Assembly: GCA_001898625.1 (NCBI GenBank)
Contig: MKUP01000022.1
Location: forward strand, 186,001-250,000
Length of the DNA: 64,000 bases
From: Burkholderiales bacterium 67-32
GTDB taxonomy: Bacteria > Pseudomonadota > Gammaproteobacteria > Burkholderiales > Burkholderiaceae_B
Direction: 5' to 3'
Positions 10,116 to 20,265 of the stretch are shown here, piece by piece (the first letter of the stretch is position 1; each line of letters starts with the position of its first letter). Under the pieces are notes generated by a model. The model was not told the origin of the DNA and ran no database searches. It saw only the letters and a program-made list of their open reading frames with translations. The translations under genes were made by a program, and so were the position numbers.

Positions 10116-12834
10116 GATCAAGACGTTGCTGTTGGTGGACGGGTCCAGCTACCTCTATCGCGCATACCACGCCCTGCCGGACCTGCGTAATGCGCAAGGG
10201 GAACCGACCGGGGCGCTGTACGGCGTGCTGAACATGCTGCGCCGCGCACTGAACGATCATAAGGCAGACTATCTCGCCTGCATTTTCGATGCGCCGGGCA
10301 AGACCTTCCGCGACGACCTCTATCCTGAGTACAAGGCTACCCGCGCCAGTATGCCGGAAGACCTGGCGCGCCAGGTCGGGCCCATCGTCGAGGCCATACG
10401 CGCCCAGGGCTGGCCGGTCTTCGCCATCGAGGGGGTCGAGGCCGACGACGTCATCGGCACGCTGGCCCTCCAGGCGGCGGGGCAGGGCATACACAGCGTG
10501 GTGTCGACCGGCGACAAGGACATGGCGCAACTGGTCAACGACCACGTGACGCTGGTCAACACCATGACCTCCGAGACGCTGGATGCCGAAGGCGTGCTGA
10601 AGAAGTTCGGCGTGCCGCCCGAGCGCATCGTGGACTACCTGATGCTGATCGGCGATGCGGTCGACAACGTGCCCGGCGTGGAGAAGGTCGGGCCCAAGAC
10701 CGCAGCCAAATGGCTCGCCCAGTATGGCACGCTGGAAGAACTGGTGGCGCAGGCCGAGACCGTCAAGGGCGTGGCGGGCGCGAACCTGCGCACGGCGATC
10801 CCGAATTTCGAGCTGACGCGTTCCCTGATCACCATCCGCACCGATTGCGACCTGAGCGCCCACATTCCCGGCCTGGATGCGCTCACCCTGCGCGCGGTCG
10901 ATCGCGAGAAGCTCGAGGTCATGTACGAACGCTACGGCTTTCGCACCTGGCTGCGCGAGCTGACGGGCGACGAGTCCCGCATTCCCGAAGGCGATTCGCG
11001 GGTGCAGGCCGACGCCCCGTCCGCGCCGGAAACGGTGAACTACGAAACGGTCAGCGACTGGCCCGCGTTCGACCGCTGGCTGGCCGCGATCCAGGCGGCG
11101 CCGCTGGTCGCCCTGGACACCGAGACCGATTCGCTGGCGGAAATGGACGCCCGGCTGGTGGGCCTGTCCATCGCGGTCAAGCCCGGCGAGGCCTGCTACA
11201 TTCCGCTGACGCACCGGCATCCGGACGCCGGCGAACAATTGCCCAAGGACGAAGTGCTGGCGCGCCTGGCCCCCTGGCTGGAAAACGCCGACGCCCCCAA
11301 GCTGCTGCATAACGCCAAGTACGACACGCACGTCTTCGCCAACGCCGGGCTGGCCCTGCGCGGCGTCGCGCACGACACCATGCTCGAAGCCTATGTGCTG
11401 GAGTCGCATCGCAGCGTGTCATTGGATGACCTGTCGCAGCGCTGGCTGGGCCGCAAGGGCCTGTCCTTCGTCGATGTGTGCGGCAAGGGCGTCAACCAGC
11501 TCTGCTTCGACGAGGTCGCGATCGACGTGGCCACCCAGTACGCCTGCGAGGACGTCGACTATACCCTCCAGTTGCATGCCATTCTGTACCCGCGCATCGA
11601 GGCCGACGCGGGCCTGGCGCGCATCTACGCCATCGAATTGCCCGTGTCGCGCGTGCTGACCGTCATCGAGCGCAACGGCGTGCGCATCGACCCCGAGGAA
11701 CTGGCCCGCCAGAGCCATGCCATCGGCCAGGAACTGCTGGTGCTCGAACAGCGCGCCTACGAATTGGCCGGACAGCCCTTCAACCTGAACTCGCCCAAGC
11801 AACTGGGCGAGATCCTGTTCGGCAAGCTGCAACTGCCGGTGGTCAAGAAGACCGCGGGCGGCGCGCCGTCCACCGACGAGGACGTGCTGAGCAAGCTGGC
11901 CGAGGACTATCCGCTGCCGCAGGCGCTGCTGAGCTACCGCGGCCTGGCCAAGCTCAAATCCACCTACACCGACAAGCTGCCCAAGATGATCAACGCCCGG
12001 ACCCGGCGCGTGCACACCAGCTACGCCCAGGCGGCGGTGGTCACGGGCCGGCTGGCCTCCAGCGATCCCAACCTGCAGAACATCCCGGTACGCACGCCCG
12101 AGGGCAGGCGCGTGCGCGAGGCCTTCGTGGCCGATCCAGGCAACCTGATCATGTCGGCCGACTATTCGCAGATCGAACTGCGCATCATGGCCCACATCTC
12201 CGGCGACGAAAACCTGCTGTCGGCCTTCGCCCGCGGCGAGGACATCCACCGCGCCACGGCGGCCGAGATCTTCGGCGTCCAGCCCGAGGCGGTCAACGCC
12301 GAACAGCGCCGCTACGCCAAGGTCATCAACTTCGGCCTGATCTACGGCATGAGCGCGTTCGGCCTGGCCGGCAACCTCGGCATCACGCGCGACGCGGCCA
12401 AGCACTACATCGACCGCTATTTCGCCCGCTACCCCGGCGTGGCGCGCTACATGGACGACACGCGCGAACAGGCCCGCGAACAAGGCTACGTCGAAACCGT
12501 TTTCGGCCGCCGCCTGTGGCTGCCCGAAATCCGCGGCGGCAGCGGCCCCCGCCGCCAGGCCGCCGAACGCGCCGCCATCAACGCCCCCATGCAGGGCACC
12601 GCCGCCGACCTCATCAAGATGGCCATGGTCGCCGTGCAGGACTGGCTGGATGCCGACCGGCTGGGAGCGCGCCTGGTCATGCAGGTGCACGACGAACTCG
12701 TCCTGGAAGTCCCGCGCGAGGAAAGCGAAATCGTCGCCCGCCGCCTGCCCGAGATGATGTGCAACGTGGCCGAACTGAAGGTGCCGCTGGTGGCCGAGGT
12801 GGGCTCCGGCTACACGTGGGAGCAGGCGCACTGA
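10114..12834 (+). CDS. polA: DNA polymerase I
   Basis: 5'-exonuclease start MIKTLLLVDGSSYLYRAYHALP; pol motifs DPNLQNIPVRT, SADYSQIELRIMAH, VHDELVLEV. Confidence 0.97.
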
Positions 12835-12866
12835 GCCGGTGAAGGGGAGCGGTCCAGGCGCTGCAA

Positions 12867-13082
12867 TCAGCCCTGGACCAGAATCCGCGCCCCTTCCATT
12901 GCCACCACCTGCCCAGCCCGTATCTTGCAGGTCTTGCGCAACTCCACCTTCCCGTCCACCTTCACCACCCCCGCCGCAACCAGCGCCTTCCCCGCTCCCC
13001 CCGAGTCGGCAAGCCCCGTAAGCTTGAGCAAATCGCACAACGGCACAAACTCGCCCGTCAGCGTGAACGTGATCGAAGACAT
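12867..13082 (-). CDS. S4-domain RNA-binding protein (YbcJ-like)
   Basis: Short S4-like sequence LCDLLKLTGLADSGGAGKALVAAGVVKVDGKVE. Confidence 0.85.
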   Translation of the reverse strand: MSSITFTLTGEFVPLCDLLKLTGLADSGGAGKALVAAGVVKVDGKVELRKTCKIRAGQVVAMEGARILVQG

Positions 13083-13201
13083 GACAGTCCTGGGAACATA
13101 AAAAGGCAATCCGCCATTATCCGCCATGCCCGGCACCCGCCGCCCCCGGGAGGTACACTGCGGCTCTACGTTCCACCTACCCGCTCGTCGCGCTCCGACC
13201 C

Positions 13202-14560
13202 ATGAGAACCCGCATCCTCACCGGCATCACCACCTCCGGCACGCCCCACCTGGGCAATTACGTGGGCGCCATCCGCCCCGCCATCCAGGCGAGCCGCAAT
13301 GACGACAACGATGCCTTCTTCTTCATGGCCGACTACCACGCACTCATCAAGTGCGAGGACCCCGTCCGCCTGCAGCGCTCGCGCCTGCAGATCGCCGCGA
13401 CCTGGCTGGCCGCCGGGCTCGACCCCAAGCGCGTCACCTTCTACCGGCAGTCCGACCTGCCCGAGATCCCCCAGCTTTGCTGGCTGCTGACCTGCGTCAC
13501 CGCCAAGGGCCTGATGAACCGGGCCCATGCCTACAAGGCGGCGGTGGACCAGAACGTGGCCGACAACGAGGACCCGGACGCCGGCGTCACGATGGGACTG
13601 TTCTCGTATCCCGTGCTGATGGCGGCCGACATCCTGCTGTTCAACGCCCATCGCGTGCCGGTGGGCCGCGACCAGATCCAGCACATCGAGATGGCGCGCG
13701 ATATCGCCCAGCGGTTCAGCCATCTGTACGGCGGCGGCCGCGAACTGTTCGTGCTGCCCGAGGTGCAGATCGACGAGGCCGTGGCCACGCTGCCGGGCCT
13801 GGACGGACGCAAGATGTCCAAGAGCTACAACAACACCATTCCGCTGTTCGAGGGCGGCGCCAAGCACCTGCGCGACACCATCGGCCGCATCGTGACCGAT
13901 TCGCGCCTGCCGGGCGAGCCCAAGGATCCGGACCATTCGCAGCTCTACACGATCTACCGGGCCTTCGCCGCCGATGGCGAGGCCGCCGCGTTCCGGCGTT
14001 CGCTGGAAGAGGGCATGGGCTGGGGCGACGCCAAGCAGGCGCTGTACGAACGCATCGAGAGCGAAGTCGGCCCGATGCGCGAGCGCTACGACACCCTGAT
14101 GGCCCGTCCCGACGACATCGAGGACATTCTGCTGGAAGGCGCCCGCAAGGCGCGCGCCATTGGCGAGCCGTTCCTGGCCGAGCTGCGGGCCGCCGTGGGG
14201 CTGGATGCCCCGCGTGCCTCGTCCCCGGCGCAGTCGGCGAAGAAGAAGGCCGGCAAGCAAGCCCGTTTCGTCAGCTTCCGCGACGACGACGGCCGCTTCC
14301 GCTTCCGCTTCCTGGCGGCCGACGGCCAGGACCTGCTGTTGTCCGAATCGCATGCCGATGCCCAGGCCGCCGGCGCCGCCATCAAGCGGCTGCGCGCCCT
14401 GGCCGATCCGGTCCAGGCGCTGCGGGCGGAAGGGGAGTCCTACGTGCTGGAACTGGATGGTGCGGTGGTGGCGCGCGGTTCCGGTTTTGCCGATACCGAC
14501 GGCCGCGATGCCGCGCTGGCCAAGCTGGCCGCTGAACTGCGCGCGCTGGCCGCCGAGTAA
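13202..14560 (+). CDS. trpS: tryptophanyl-tRNA synthetase with C-terminal extension
   Basis: TGITTSGTPHLGNYVGAIRP, GRKMSKSYNNTIPLF. Confidence 0.95.
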   Translation: MRTRILTGITTSGTPHLGNYVGAIRPAIQASRNDDNDAFFFMADYHALIKCEDPVRLQRSRLQIAATWLAAGLDPKRVTFYRQSDLPEIPQLCWLLTCVTAKGLMNRAHAYKAAVDQNVADNEDPDAGVTMGLFSYPVLMAADILLFNAHRVPVGRDQIQHIEMARDIAQRFSHLYGGGRELFVLPEVQIDEAVATLPGLDGRKMSKSYNNTIPLFEGGAKHLRDTIGRIVTDSRLPGEPKDPDHSQLYTIYRAFAADGEAAAFRRSLEEGMGWGDAKQALYERIESEVGPMRERYDTLMARPDDIEDILLEGARKARAIGEPFLAELRAAVGLDAPRASSPAQSAKKKAGKQARFVSFRDDDGRFRFRFLAADGQDLLLSESHADAQAAGAAIKRLRALADPVQALRAEGESYVLELDGAVVARGSGFADTDGRDAALAKLAAELRALAAE

Positions 14561-14631
14561 GCGGCCGTCTCCGGCAGCAAGGTGCCCGGACGGTTTCCGG
14601 GCGTGGTCGATGTTTGCGAGGGCTCGTTGTC

Positions 14632-15261
14632 GTGGCACAGTTTTTCTCCGTTCATCCTCAGAATCCCCAGATACGCCTGCTCAAGCAGGCGGTCCAGTTG
14701 ATCCGGGCCGGTGGGCTGGTGGCCATACCCACCGATTCCAGCTACGCCCTCGTGGCGCCGCTGGACGACAAGCACGCGGCCGAAGCGCTGCGGCGCCTGC
14801 GCGGTGTGGACGAACGGCATCACCTGACCGTGCTGTGCCGGGACCTGGCCGAGATCGGCCAGTTCGCCCACGTCGACAACCAGCAGTACCGGCTGCTGAA
14901 GGCCGCCACCCCCGGGCCCTGGACCTTCATCCTCGAGGCCACGCGCGAGGTGCCGCGCCGGCTGTCCCATCCGTCGCGCAAGACCATAGGCATACGCGTG
15001 CCGGATCATCCGATCGCGCTCAGCCTGCTGGAGGAAATGGGCGCGCCGCTGCTGTCCAGTACGCTGATTCCCGCCAACGAGGACGAGCCGCTCAACGACG
15101 CCGAACAGATCCGCGAGCGCTACGAGCATGAACTGGCGGCGGTGGTGGACGGCGGCGCCTGCCACCGCGAGCCGACCACCGTGATCGACCTGAGCGGCGC
15201 CGAGCCGGAGGTCGTGCGGCGCGGCCGCGGCGATCCCGCTACCCTGGGCATCACGGGGTAA
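14632..15261 (+). CDS. Sua5/YciO/YrdC-family threonylcarbamoyl-AMP synthase-like protein
   Basis: GGLVAIPTDSSYALVAPLDD; KTIGIRVPDHPIALSLLEE; probable GTG start. Confidence 0.88.
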   Translation: MAQFFSVHPQNPQIRLLKQAVQLIRAGGLVAIPTDSSYALVAPLDDKHAAEALRRLRGVDERHHLTVLCRDLAEIGQFAHVDNQQYRLLKAATPGPWTFILEATREVPRRLSHPSRKTIGIRVPDHPIALSLLEEMGAPLLSSTLIPANEDEPLNDAEQIRERYEHELAAVVDGGACHREPTTVIDLSGAEPEVVRRGRGDPATLGITG

Positions 15262-15325
15262 TTCCCGGTCCGAAAATGCGCGCGGCCGTCTCCGGACGGC
15301 CATGCTCTGCCGCTACAATGCCGCG

Positions 15326-15973
15326 ATGGATTCCATCATTCAGACAATCGCGGTCTATGCCATTCCGTTGATCTTCGCCATCACCCTGCACGAGGCCGCC
15401 CACGGATACGTGGCGCGCATGTTCGGGGACGATACGGCCACGCAGGCCGGACGCGTGACGCTCAATCCGATCAAGCACATCGACCCTGTCGGTACCCTGC
15501 TCGTGCCGGCGGTCATCCTGCTGACCAGCAAGCTGCTGGGCGGGGCGGGCCTGCTGTTCGGCTGGGCCAAGCCGGTGCCTGTCGATTTCGGCCGCCTGCG
15601 CCGGCCCAAGCAGGACATGCTGTGGGTGGCCGCCGCCGGACCCGGCATCAACCTCGTCATGGCCATCATCTGGGCGGTGGGGCTCAAGCTCATGGTCCAG
15701 TCCAGTGTGAACGAAACCTTCTTCGTCGCCATGGCGGTGGCGGGCGTGCAGGTCAACCTGATGCTGATGGCCCTGAACCTCCTGCCCATTCCTCCCCTGG
15801 ACGGTGGCCGCATCGTCTTCAGCCTGCTGCCGCACGACCTGGCCTGGAAATACTCCAAGATCGAACCCTACGGCATGATGATCCTGATCGTGCTGCTGAT
15901 GACCGGCATGCTGGGCTTCCTGGTCCAACCCATGCTGGCCCTGGGCGACGCCATCGTCCGATTGTTTCTGTGA
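15326..15973 (+). CDS. site-2 protease family (M50) membrane metalloprotease
   Basis: HEAAHGY metal-binding motif and LPIPPLDGG. Confidence 0.9.
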   Translation: MDSIIQTIAVYAIPLIFAITLHEAAHGYVARMFGDDTATQAGRVTLNPIKHIDPVGTLLVPAVILLTSKLLGGAGLLFGWAKPVPVDFGRLRRPKQDMLWVAAAGPGINLVMAIIWAVGLKLMVQSSVNETFFVAMAVAGVQVNLMLMALNLLPIPPLDGGRIVFSLLPHDLAWKYSKIEPYGMMILIVLLMTGMLGFLVQPMLALGDAIVRLFL

Positions 15974-16050
15974 CCCCCCCTACGCGCTGACGCGCGCCCC
16001 CCGGGGGGCGAAACCGGCGGACCGGCGGAGCCGGATCCGCGGTTTCCTGG
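15973..16050. repeat. intergenic palindromic repeat, copy C (inverted)
   Basis: Reverse complement contains GCGGATCCGGCTCCGCCGGTCCGCC...GCCCCCCGGGGGGCGCGCGTCAGCGCGTAGGGGGGG. Confidence 0.75.
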
Positions 16051-16144
16051 TAGGGAGCCTGCGAAGCGTGTGGGAGCTTCCGCAGGCGGTATACTCCATT
16101 GATTTCCCATTTCCTCGTCCCGTTTTGGGCCACCCTGGCAGCGT

Positions 16145-17044
16145 ATGGCAACCACATCTCGCACTCCTATTGAAGGCAGCATCGTCGCAATCGTCACTCC
16201 GATGCAGCCAGACGGGAAGCTCGATTTCGAGGCCTTCCGGGCCTTGCTCGACTGGCACCTGGCTGAAGGCACCGATGGCTTCGTGGTGGTGGGCACGACG
16301 GGCGAATCGCCCACCGTGTCGGTGGACGAGCATGTCGAACTGATCCGTTTCGCCGTCCAGCACGTGGCGGGCCGCGCGCCGGTCATCGCCGGTACCGGCG
16401 CCAATTCCACGGCGGAAGCCATCGAGTTGACCGAGGCCGCCAAGAAGGTCGGCGCCGACGCCGGCCTGTCCGTGGTGCCTTACTACAACCGTCCCACGCA
16501 GGAAGGCCTGTACCGCCACTTCAAGACCATCGCCGAGGCGGTCGACCTGCCGATGATCCTGTACAACGTGCCGGGCCGCACCGGCTGCGACATGGCGGGC
16601 GAGACCACGGTGCGCCTGGCGCAGGTGCCCGGCATCGTCGGGCTGAAGGACGCCACGGGCGACATCGGCCGCGGCGCGCTGCTGCTGGGCCAGTTGCCCG
16701 ACCATTTCGCGGTCTACAGCGGCGACGACCCCACCGCGGCGGCGCTGATGCTGCTGGGCGCGCGGGGCAACATCTCCGTCACCGCCAACGTCACGCCGCG
16801 CCTGATGCATGAACTGTGCGTGGCGGCCGTGGCTGGCGATGCCCGACTGGCCGCGAAGATCAACCAGCGCATGGCGCTGCTGAACCGCAACCTGTTCCTC
16901 GAACCCAACCCCATCCCCGTCAAGTGGGCCCTGGCCCAGATGGGACGCATGGCGCTGGGATACCGCCTGCCCATGACCGAACTCGGCGCGCAGCATCATG
17001 CTGCGGTGCGCGAGGCGCTCGGGGCGGCCGGCGTCGAAATCTGA
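16145..17044 (+). CDS. dapA: 4-hydroxy-tetrahydrodipicolinate synthase
   Basis: [56 protein letters not shown]. Confidence 0.96.
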   Translation: MATTSRTPIEGSIVAIVTPMQPDGKLDFEAFRALLDWHLAEGTDGFVVVGTTGESPTVSVDEHVELIRFAVQHVAGRAPVIAGTGANSTAEAIELTEAAKKVGADAGLSVVPYYNRPTQEGLYRHFKTIAEAVDLPMILYNVPGRTGCDMAGETTVRLAQVPGIVGLKDATGDIGRGALLLGQLPDHFAVYSGDDPTAAALMLLGARGNISVTANVTPRLMHELCVAAVAGDARLAAKINQRMALLNRNLFLEPNPIPVKWALAQMGRMALGYRLPMTELGAQHHAAVREALGAAGVEI

Positions 17045-17128
17045 ACCCCACACGCCCCCCATGTTTTGCCCCGACATGACCCGCCGGACCCAACATGGGC
17101 CGGCGGTGGCTTCAGGAGTTACCCATCA

Positions 17129-18313
17129 ATGAATGCAGTTCGTATGAATTTGCCGCGCCTGGCGGTCCTGCCGGTGCTGATTTCCCTGTCCGCGCTGTTC
17201 GCGGGCTGCAGCAGCGTCAACCAGTTGCTGGGCAAGGAAGAGTCCGTTGACTACAAGAGCGCATCCAAGCCGCCTTCGGCCAAGCTGGAAGTGCCTCCCG
17301 ACCTGACCCAGCTTCCCACGGACAACCGGTTCCAGGTTCCGTCCCAGACTTCTTCCGGGTCGACGCCGCCGGTGCCCTCGACCACGACCTTCTCCAGCTA
17401 CTCGACGGTTCAGCCTGAAACCAAGCCGGCCGCCAGCAACGTGCTGCCCGAGCGTTCCGACATGCGTGTCGAACGCGACGGCGACCAGCGCTGGCTGGTG
17501 GTGGTCGATCGTTCGCCCGAGCAGCTCTATCCCGTGGTGCGCCAGTTCTGGCAGGACCTGGGCTTCCTGATGCGCGAAGACCTGCCCCAGGCCGGCGTGA
17601 TGGAAACCGACTGGGCCGAGAACCGGGCGAAGATCCCGCAGGACTTCATCCGCAATACCATCGGCAAGGTCTTCGATTCGCTGTGGTCCACCGGCGAACG
17701 CGACATGTTCCGCACTCGTCTCGAGCGCGTGGGCAACAGCACCGAGATCTACATCAGCCATCGCGGAGCCGTCGAAGTACTGACCGGCGCCGAGAAGAGC
17801 CAGACCACCTGGACCACCCGTCCCAACGACCCGGGCCTGGAAGCGGAGATGCTGAGCCGCCTGATGACCCGGCTGGGCTCCGATTTCGACCGGGCCAAGG
17901 CGGCGGTGGCCAATGCCACGCCGGTGACTCCGGGCGCGGCGCCGCAACTGGTGACCGGCTCGGGTGACGCCGGCGCGCTGCAGATCGCCGAACCGTTCGA
18001 TCGTGCGTGGCGCCGTGTGGGCCTGGCCCTGGACCGCGGCGGTTTCACGGTCGAGGACCGCAACCGCGCCGAGGGCGTCTACTACGTGCGCTACGTCGAT
18101 ACCGACGCGGCCAGCACCGACAGCAAGCCGGGCTTCTTCGGCCGCCTGTTCGGCCGTGGCAGCGACAAGCCCGAGACCCGTCCGCAGTACCGCGTGAAAC
18201 TGGTCACGTCCAACGACCGGACCCAGGTCACCGTGCTGAACGCGCAGGGCGCGCCCGAGAACACCGCCACCGGCCGTCGCATCCTGAACGTCCTGTCCAA
18301 CCAGCTGAAGTAA
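17129..18313 (+). CDS. bamC: outer-membrane assembly lipoprotein BamC
   Basis: Lipobox LFAGC, NlpB/DapX-like sequence, immediately downstream of dapA as in proteobacteria. Confidence 0.9.
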   Translation: MNAVRMNLPRLAVLPVLISLSALFAGCSSVNQLLGKEESVDYKSASKPPSAKLEVPPDLTQLPTDNRFQVPSQTSSGSTPPVPSTTTFSSYSTVQPETKPAASNVLPERSDMRVERDGDQRWLVVVDRSPEQLYPVVRQFWQDLGFLMREDLPQAGVMETDWAENRAKIPQDFIRNTIGKVFDSLWSTGERDMFRTRLERVGNSTEIYISHRGAVEVLTGAEKSQTTWTTRPNDPGLEAEMLSRLMTRLGSDFDRAKAAVANATPVTPGAAPQLVTGSGDAGALQIAEPFDRAWRRVGLALDRGGFTVEDRNRAEGVYYVRYVDTDAASTDSKPGFFGRLFGRGSDKPETRPQYRVKLVTSNDRTQVTVLNAQGAPENTATGRRILNVLSNQLK

Positions 18314-18350
18314 TGGCTGGGATTGGCCATGTGTGCCTGCTGATCCAGGG

Positions 18351-18430
18351 CGCAGCGGATCCGGCTTTGCCGGTCCGCCAGCGCCGCCCCCTTGAGGGGG
18401 AGCGGCCGAAGGCCGCCCGGGGGTGGACTT
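18351..18430. repeat. intergenic palindromic repeat, copy D (divergent)
   Basis: GCAGCGGATCCGGCTTTGCCGGTCCGCCAGCGCCGCCCCCTTGAGGGGGAGCGGCC. Confidence 0.65.
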
Positions 18431-18444
18431 CCTAGGTGGGCTCC

Positions 18445-19227
18445 ATGCGCTATACGAGTCTTGGCAGCGGCAGCGAGGGCAATGCCCTGGTTGTCGAGGC
18501 CAGGGAAGGGCTGTCGGTGACCCGCGTCATGATCGACTGCGGGTTCGGGCTGAAAGAGGTTGAAAGGCGCCTGCTCAGCCGTGGCATCGAGCCTTCATCC
18601 CTGAACGGCATCCTGGTGACGCACGAGCACGGCGACCACATCGGCGGCGTGTTCCGCCTGGCCCGCCGCCATGGCATCCCCGTGCATCTGACCACCGGCA
18701 CGCGCGCCGCGGTGGCGGCCCGCATCCCCGAAGGCATGACCGCCGTCTGCTGCGACAGCCACACCGCCTTTGCCATAGGCGGTCTGCGCGTGCAGCCGTT
18801 CCCGGTTCCCCACGATGCCCGCGAACCGGTGCAGTACGTGCTGGACGACGGCCAATGGCGGCTAGGCGTGCTGACGGACCTGGGCGAGGGCACGCCGCAC
18901 GTCCACCGGACGCTGTCCGGCTGCGATGCGCTGGTGCTCGAGTGCAATCATTGCCCGGACATGCTGGCGCGCAGCGATTACCCCGTTTCGCTGAAATACC
19001 GGATAGCGGGCCGCTACGGCCATCTTTCCAACGCGGCGGCGGCCGAGATCTTGCGCGTGGTGGACCGGTCGCGCCTGAAATACCTGCACGCGGCCCATCT
19101 CAGCAAGCAGAACAATGTGCCGGAACTGGCGCGGGCGGCGCTCGCGCCGATATTGGGATGGCGACCCGAGGAGATCGGGGTGGCCGATCAGGACACCGGA
19201 TTCGATTGGGTGGCCCTGAACCCATGA
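18445..19227 (+). CDS. MBL-fold metallo-hydrolase (YycJ/WalJ-like)
   Basis: TSLGSGSEGNALVVEA, THEHGDHIGGV. Confidence 0.9.
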   Translation: MRYTSLGSGSEGNALVVEAREGLSVTRVMIDCGFGLKEVERRLLSRGIEPSSLNGILVTHEHGDHIGGVFRLARRHGIPVHLTTGTRAAVAARIPEGMTAVCCDSHTAFAIGGLRVQPFPVPHDAREPVQYVLDDGQWRLGVLTDLGEGTPHVHRTLSGCDALVLECNHCPDMLARSDYPVSLKYRIAGRYGHLSNAAAAEILRVVDRSRLKYLHAAHLSKQNNVPELARAALAPILGWRPEEIGVADQDTGFDWVALNP

Positions 19228-19262
19228 AAAAAGCCCCCGGGTTGTGAACAGGGGCTTTTTTC
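19226..19262 (+). terminator. intrinsic terminator
   Basis: AAAAAAGCCCCCGGGTTGTGAACAGGGGCTTTTTT hairpin plus T run. Confidence 0.85.
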
Positions 19263-19287
19263 AGCCGCGTTAGCGGCCGTCGATTTG

Positions 19288-19322
19288 TAGAAACCCGGAG
19301 CCGGCCGATGCCGGCCGGGTTC
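19288..19322 (-). terminator. probable hairpin terminator for the convergent lipoprotein gene
   Basis: AACCCGGCCGGCATCGGCCGGCTCCGGGTTTCT on the minus strand. Confidence 0.5.
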
Positions 19323-19332
19323 CACGTTCGAC

Positions 19333-19557
19333 TTACTGCTGCTGGGCGGGAGCCGGGGCGGCAGGGGCCTGGTCGGCAGGAGCGGCGGGCTCGGCGGGGG
19401 CCGGAGCAGCGGGCTCAGCCGGGGCGGGCGCGGGCTCAGCCGGGGTGGTGACGGCCGGAGGAGTCGATTCGGCCGGGGCCGGAGCAGCTTCTTCCTTCTT
19501 GCCGCAAGCCGACAGAGCGATTGCCAGCAGCGAGGCCAGGAGCAGGGTCTTCTTCAT
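19333..19557 (-). CDS. small Ala/Pro-rich lipoprotein
   Basis: MKKTLLLASLLAIALSACGKKEE lipobox LSAC followed by PAEPAAPAPAEPAAPA low-complexity tail. Confidence 0.8.
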   Translation of the reverse strand: MKKTLLLASLLAIALSACGKKEEAAPAPAESTPPAVTTPAEPAPAPAEPAAPAPAEPAAPADQAPAAPAPAQQQ

Positions 19558-19834
19558 GATCTCTTTTCCTTTGAGGTGTCAGTCGTAATACACAAAACAC
19601 AAACCAGAAATAGCGCTATTTCCCGTTCTTACCCAAACAAGGCTGCTGTGTCTGCCGTTATTCGAGCACAGGCAAATTCTATCAGCGTCTCTAGGTATTT
19701 TCCATGGTGGAGGCTGGAAGTAAGATTTGCGTAAGCAATTTGTGTATCCGATTGGTCAATAATGTGCGCAAGGGTTTCGGTTTGTGGTTTTTGACGTACA
19801 TTTTGGAAGTTTTCCCCGGGGCTTGCCGGGAAAG

Positions 19835-20125
19835 TCAGAGCTTCCGGAGCTGGTCGACCAACTGGGCAATGGCTTCTTCATTGCGCTTGTAGAACACCCA
19901 CTGGCCGATGCGCCGGGTCGTGACGAGGCCGGCGCGTTGCAGGGTCGCCAGGTGGGCGGATACGGTCGACTGGGACAGGCCGCAGCGTTCGAACATGCCG
20001 GCGCAGACGCCGACTTCGAGCGGGTGTTCCTGTCCGGCGAAATGGCGTTCCGGCTCCTTGAGCCATTGCAGGATGTCGCGCCGCGCCGGATGCGCCAGCG
20101 CCTTGATCGTGGCGTCGAGGTCCAT
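19835..20125 (-). CDS. ArsR-family transcriptional regulator
   Basis: MDLDATIKALAHPARRDILQWL...CGLSQSTVSAHLATLQRAGLVTTRRIGQWVFYKRN. Confidence 0.9.
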   Translation of the reverse strand: MDLDATIKALAHPARRDILQWLKEPERHFAGQEHPLEVGVCAGMFERCGLSQSTVSAHLATLQRAGLVTTRRIGQWVFYKRNEEAIAQLVDQLRKL

Positions 20126-20180
20126 GACGAGAAAACGGTATGGGCGAGGAATATCGCCATGGATCGAATTATAGATCGCC

Positions 20181-20193
20181 CATATCCGATATG
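20181..20193. promoter_or_regulatory. palindromic candidate operator between arsR-type gene and histidine kinase
   Basis: CATATCCGATATG, 6-bp perfect arms with 1-nt centre, in the divergent intergenic region. Confidence 0.5.
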
Positions 20194-20265
20194 CCTGTCG
20201 GCACGGCGAGATTCCGGCACGCCCGGACGGGCGTAGCGGGGCGCCTGCAAGTACTATCTGCATCC

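Noticed and set aside
19333-19557. Ala/Pro repeat tract in the small lipoprotein as a novel repeat element
   Set aside because: Low-complexity periplasmic linker-like composition common in lipoproteins; no exact tandem unit structure of note
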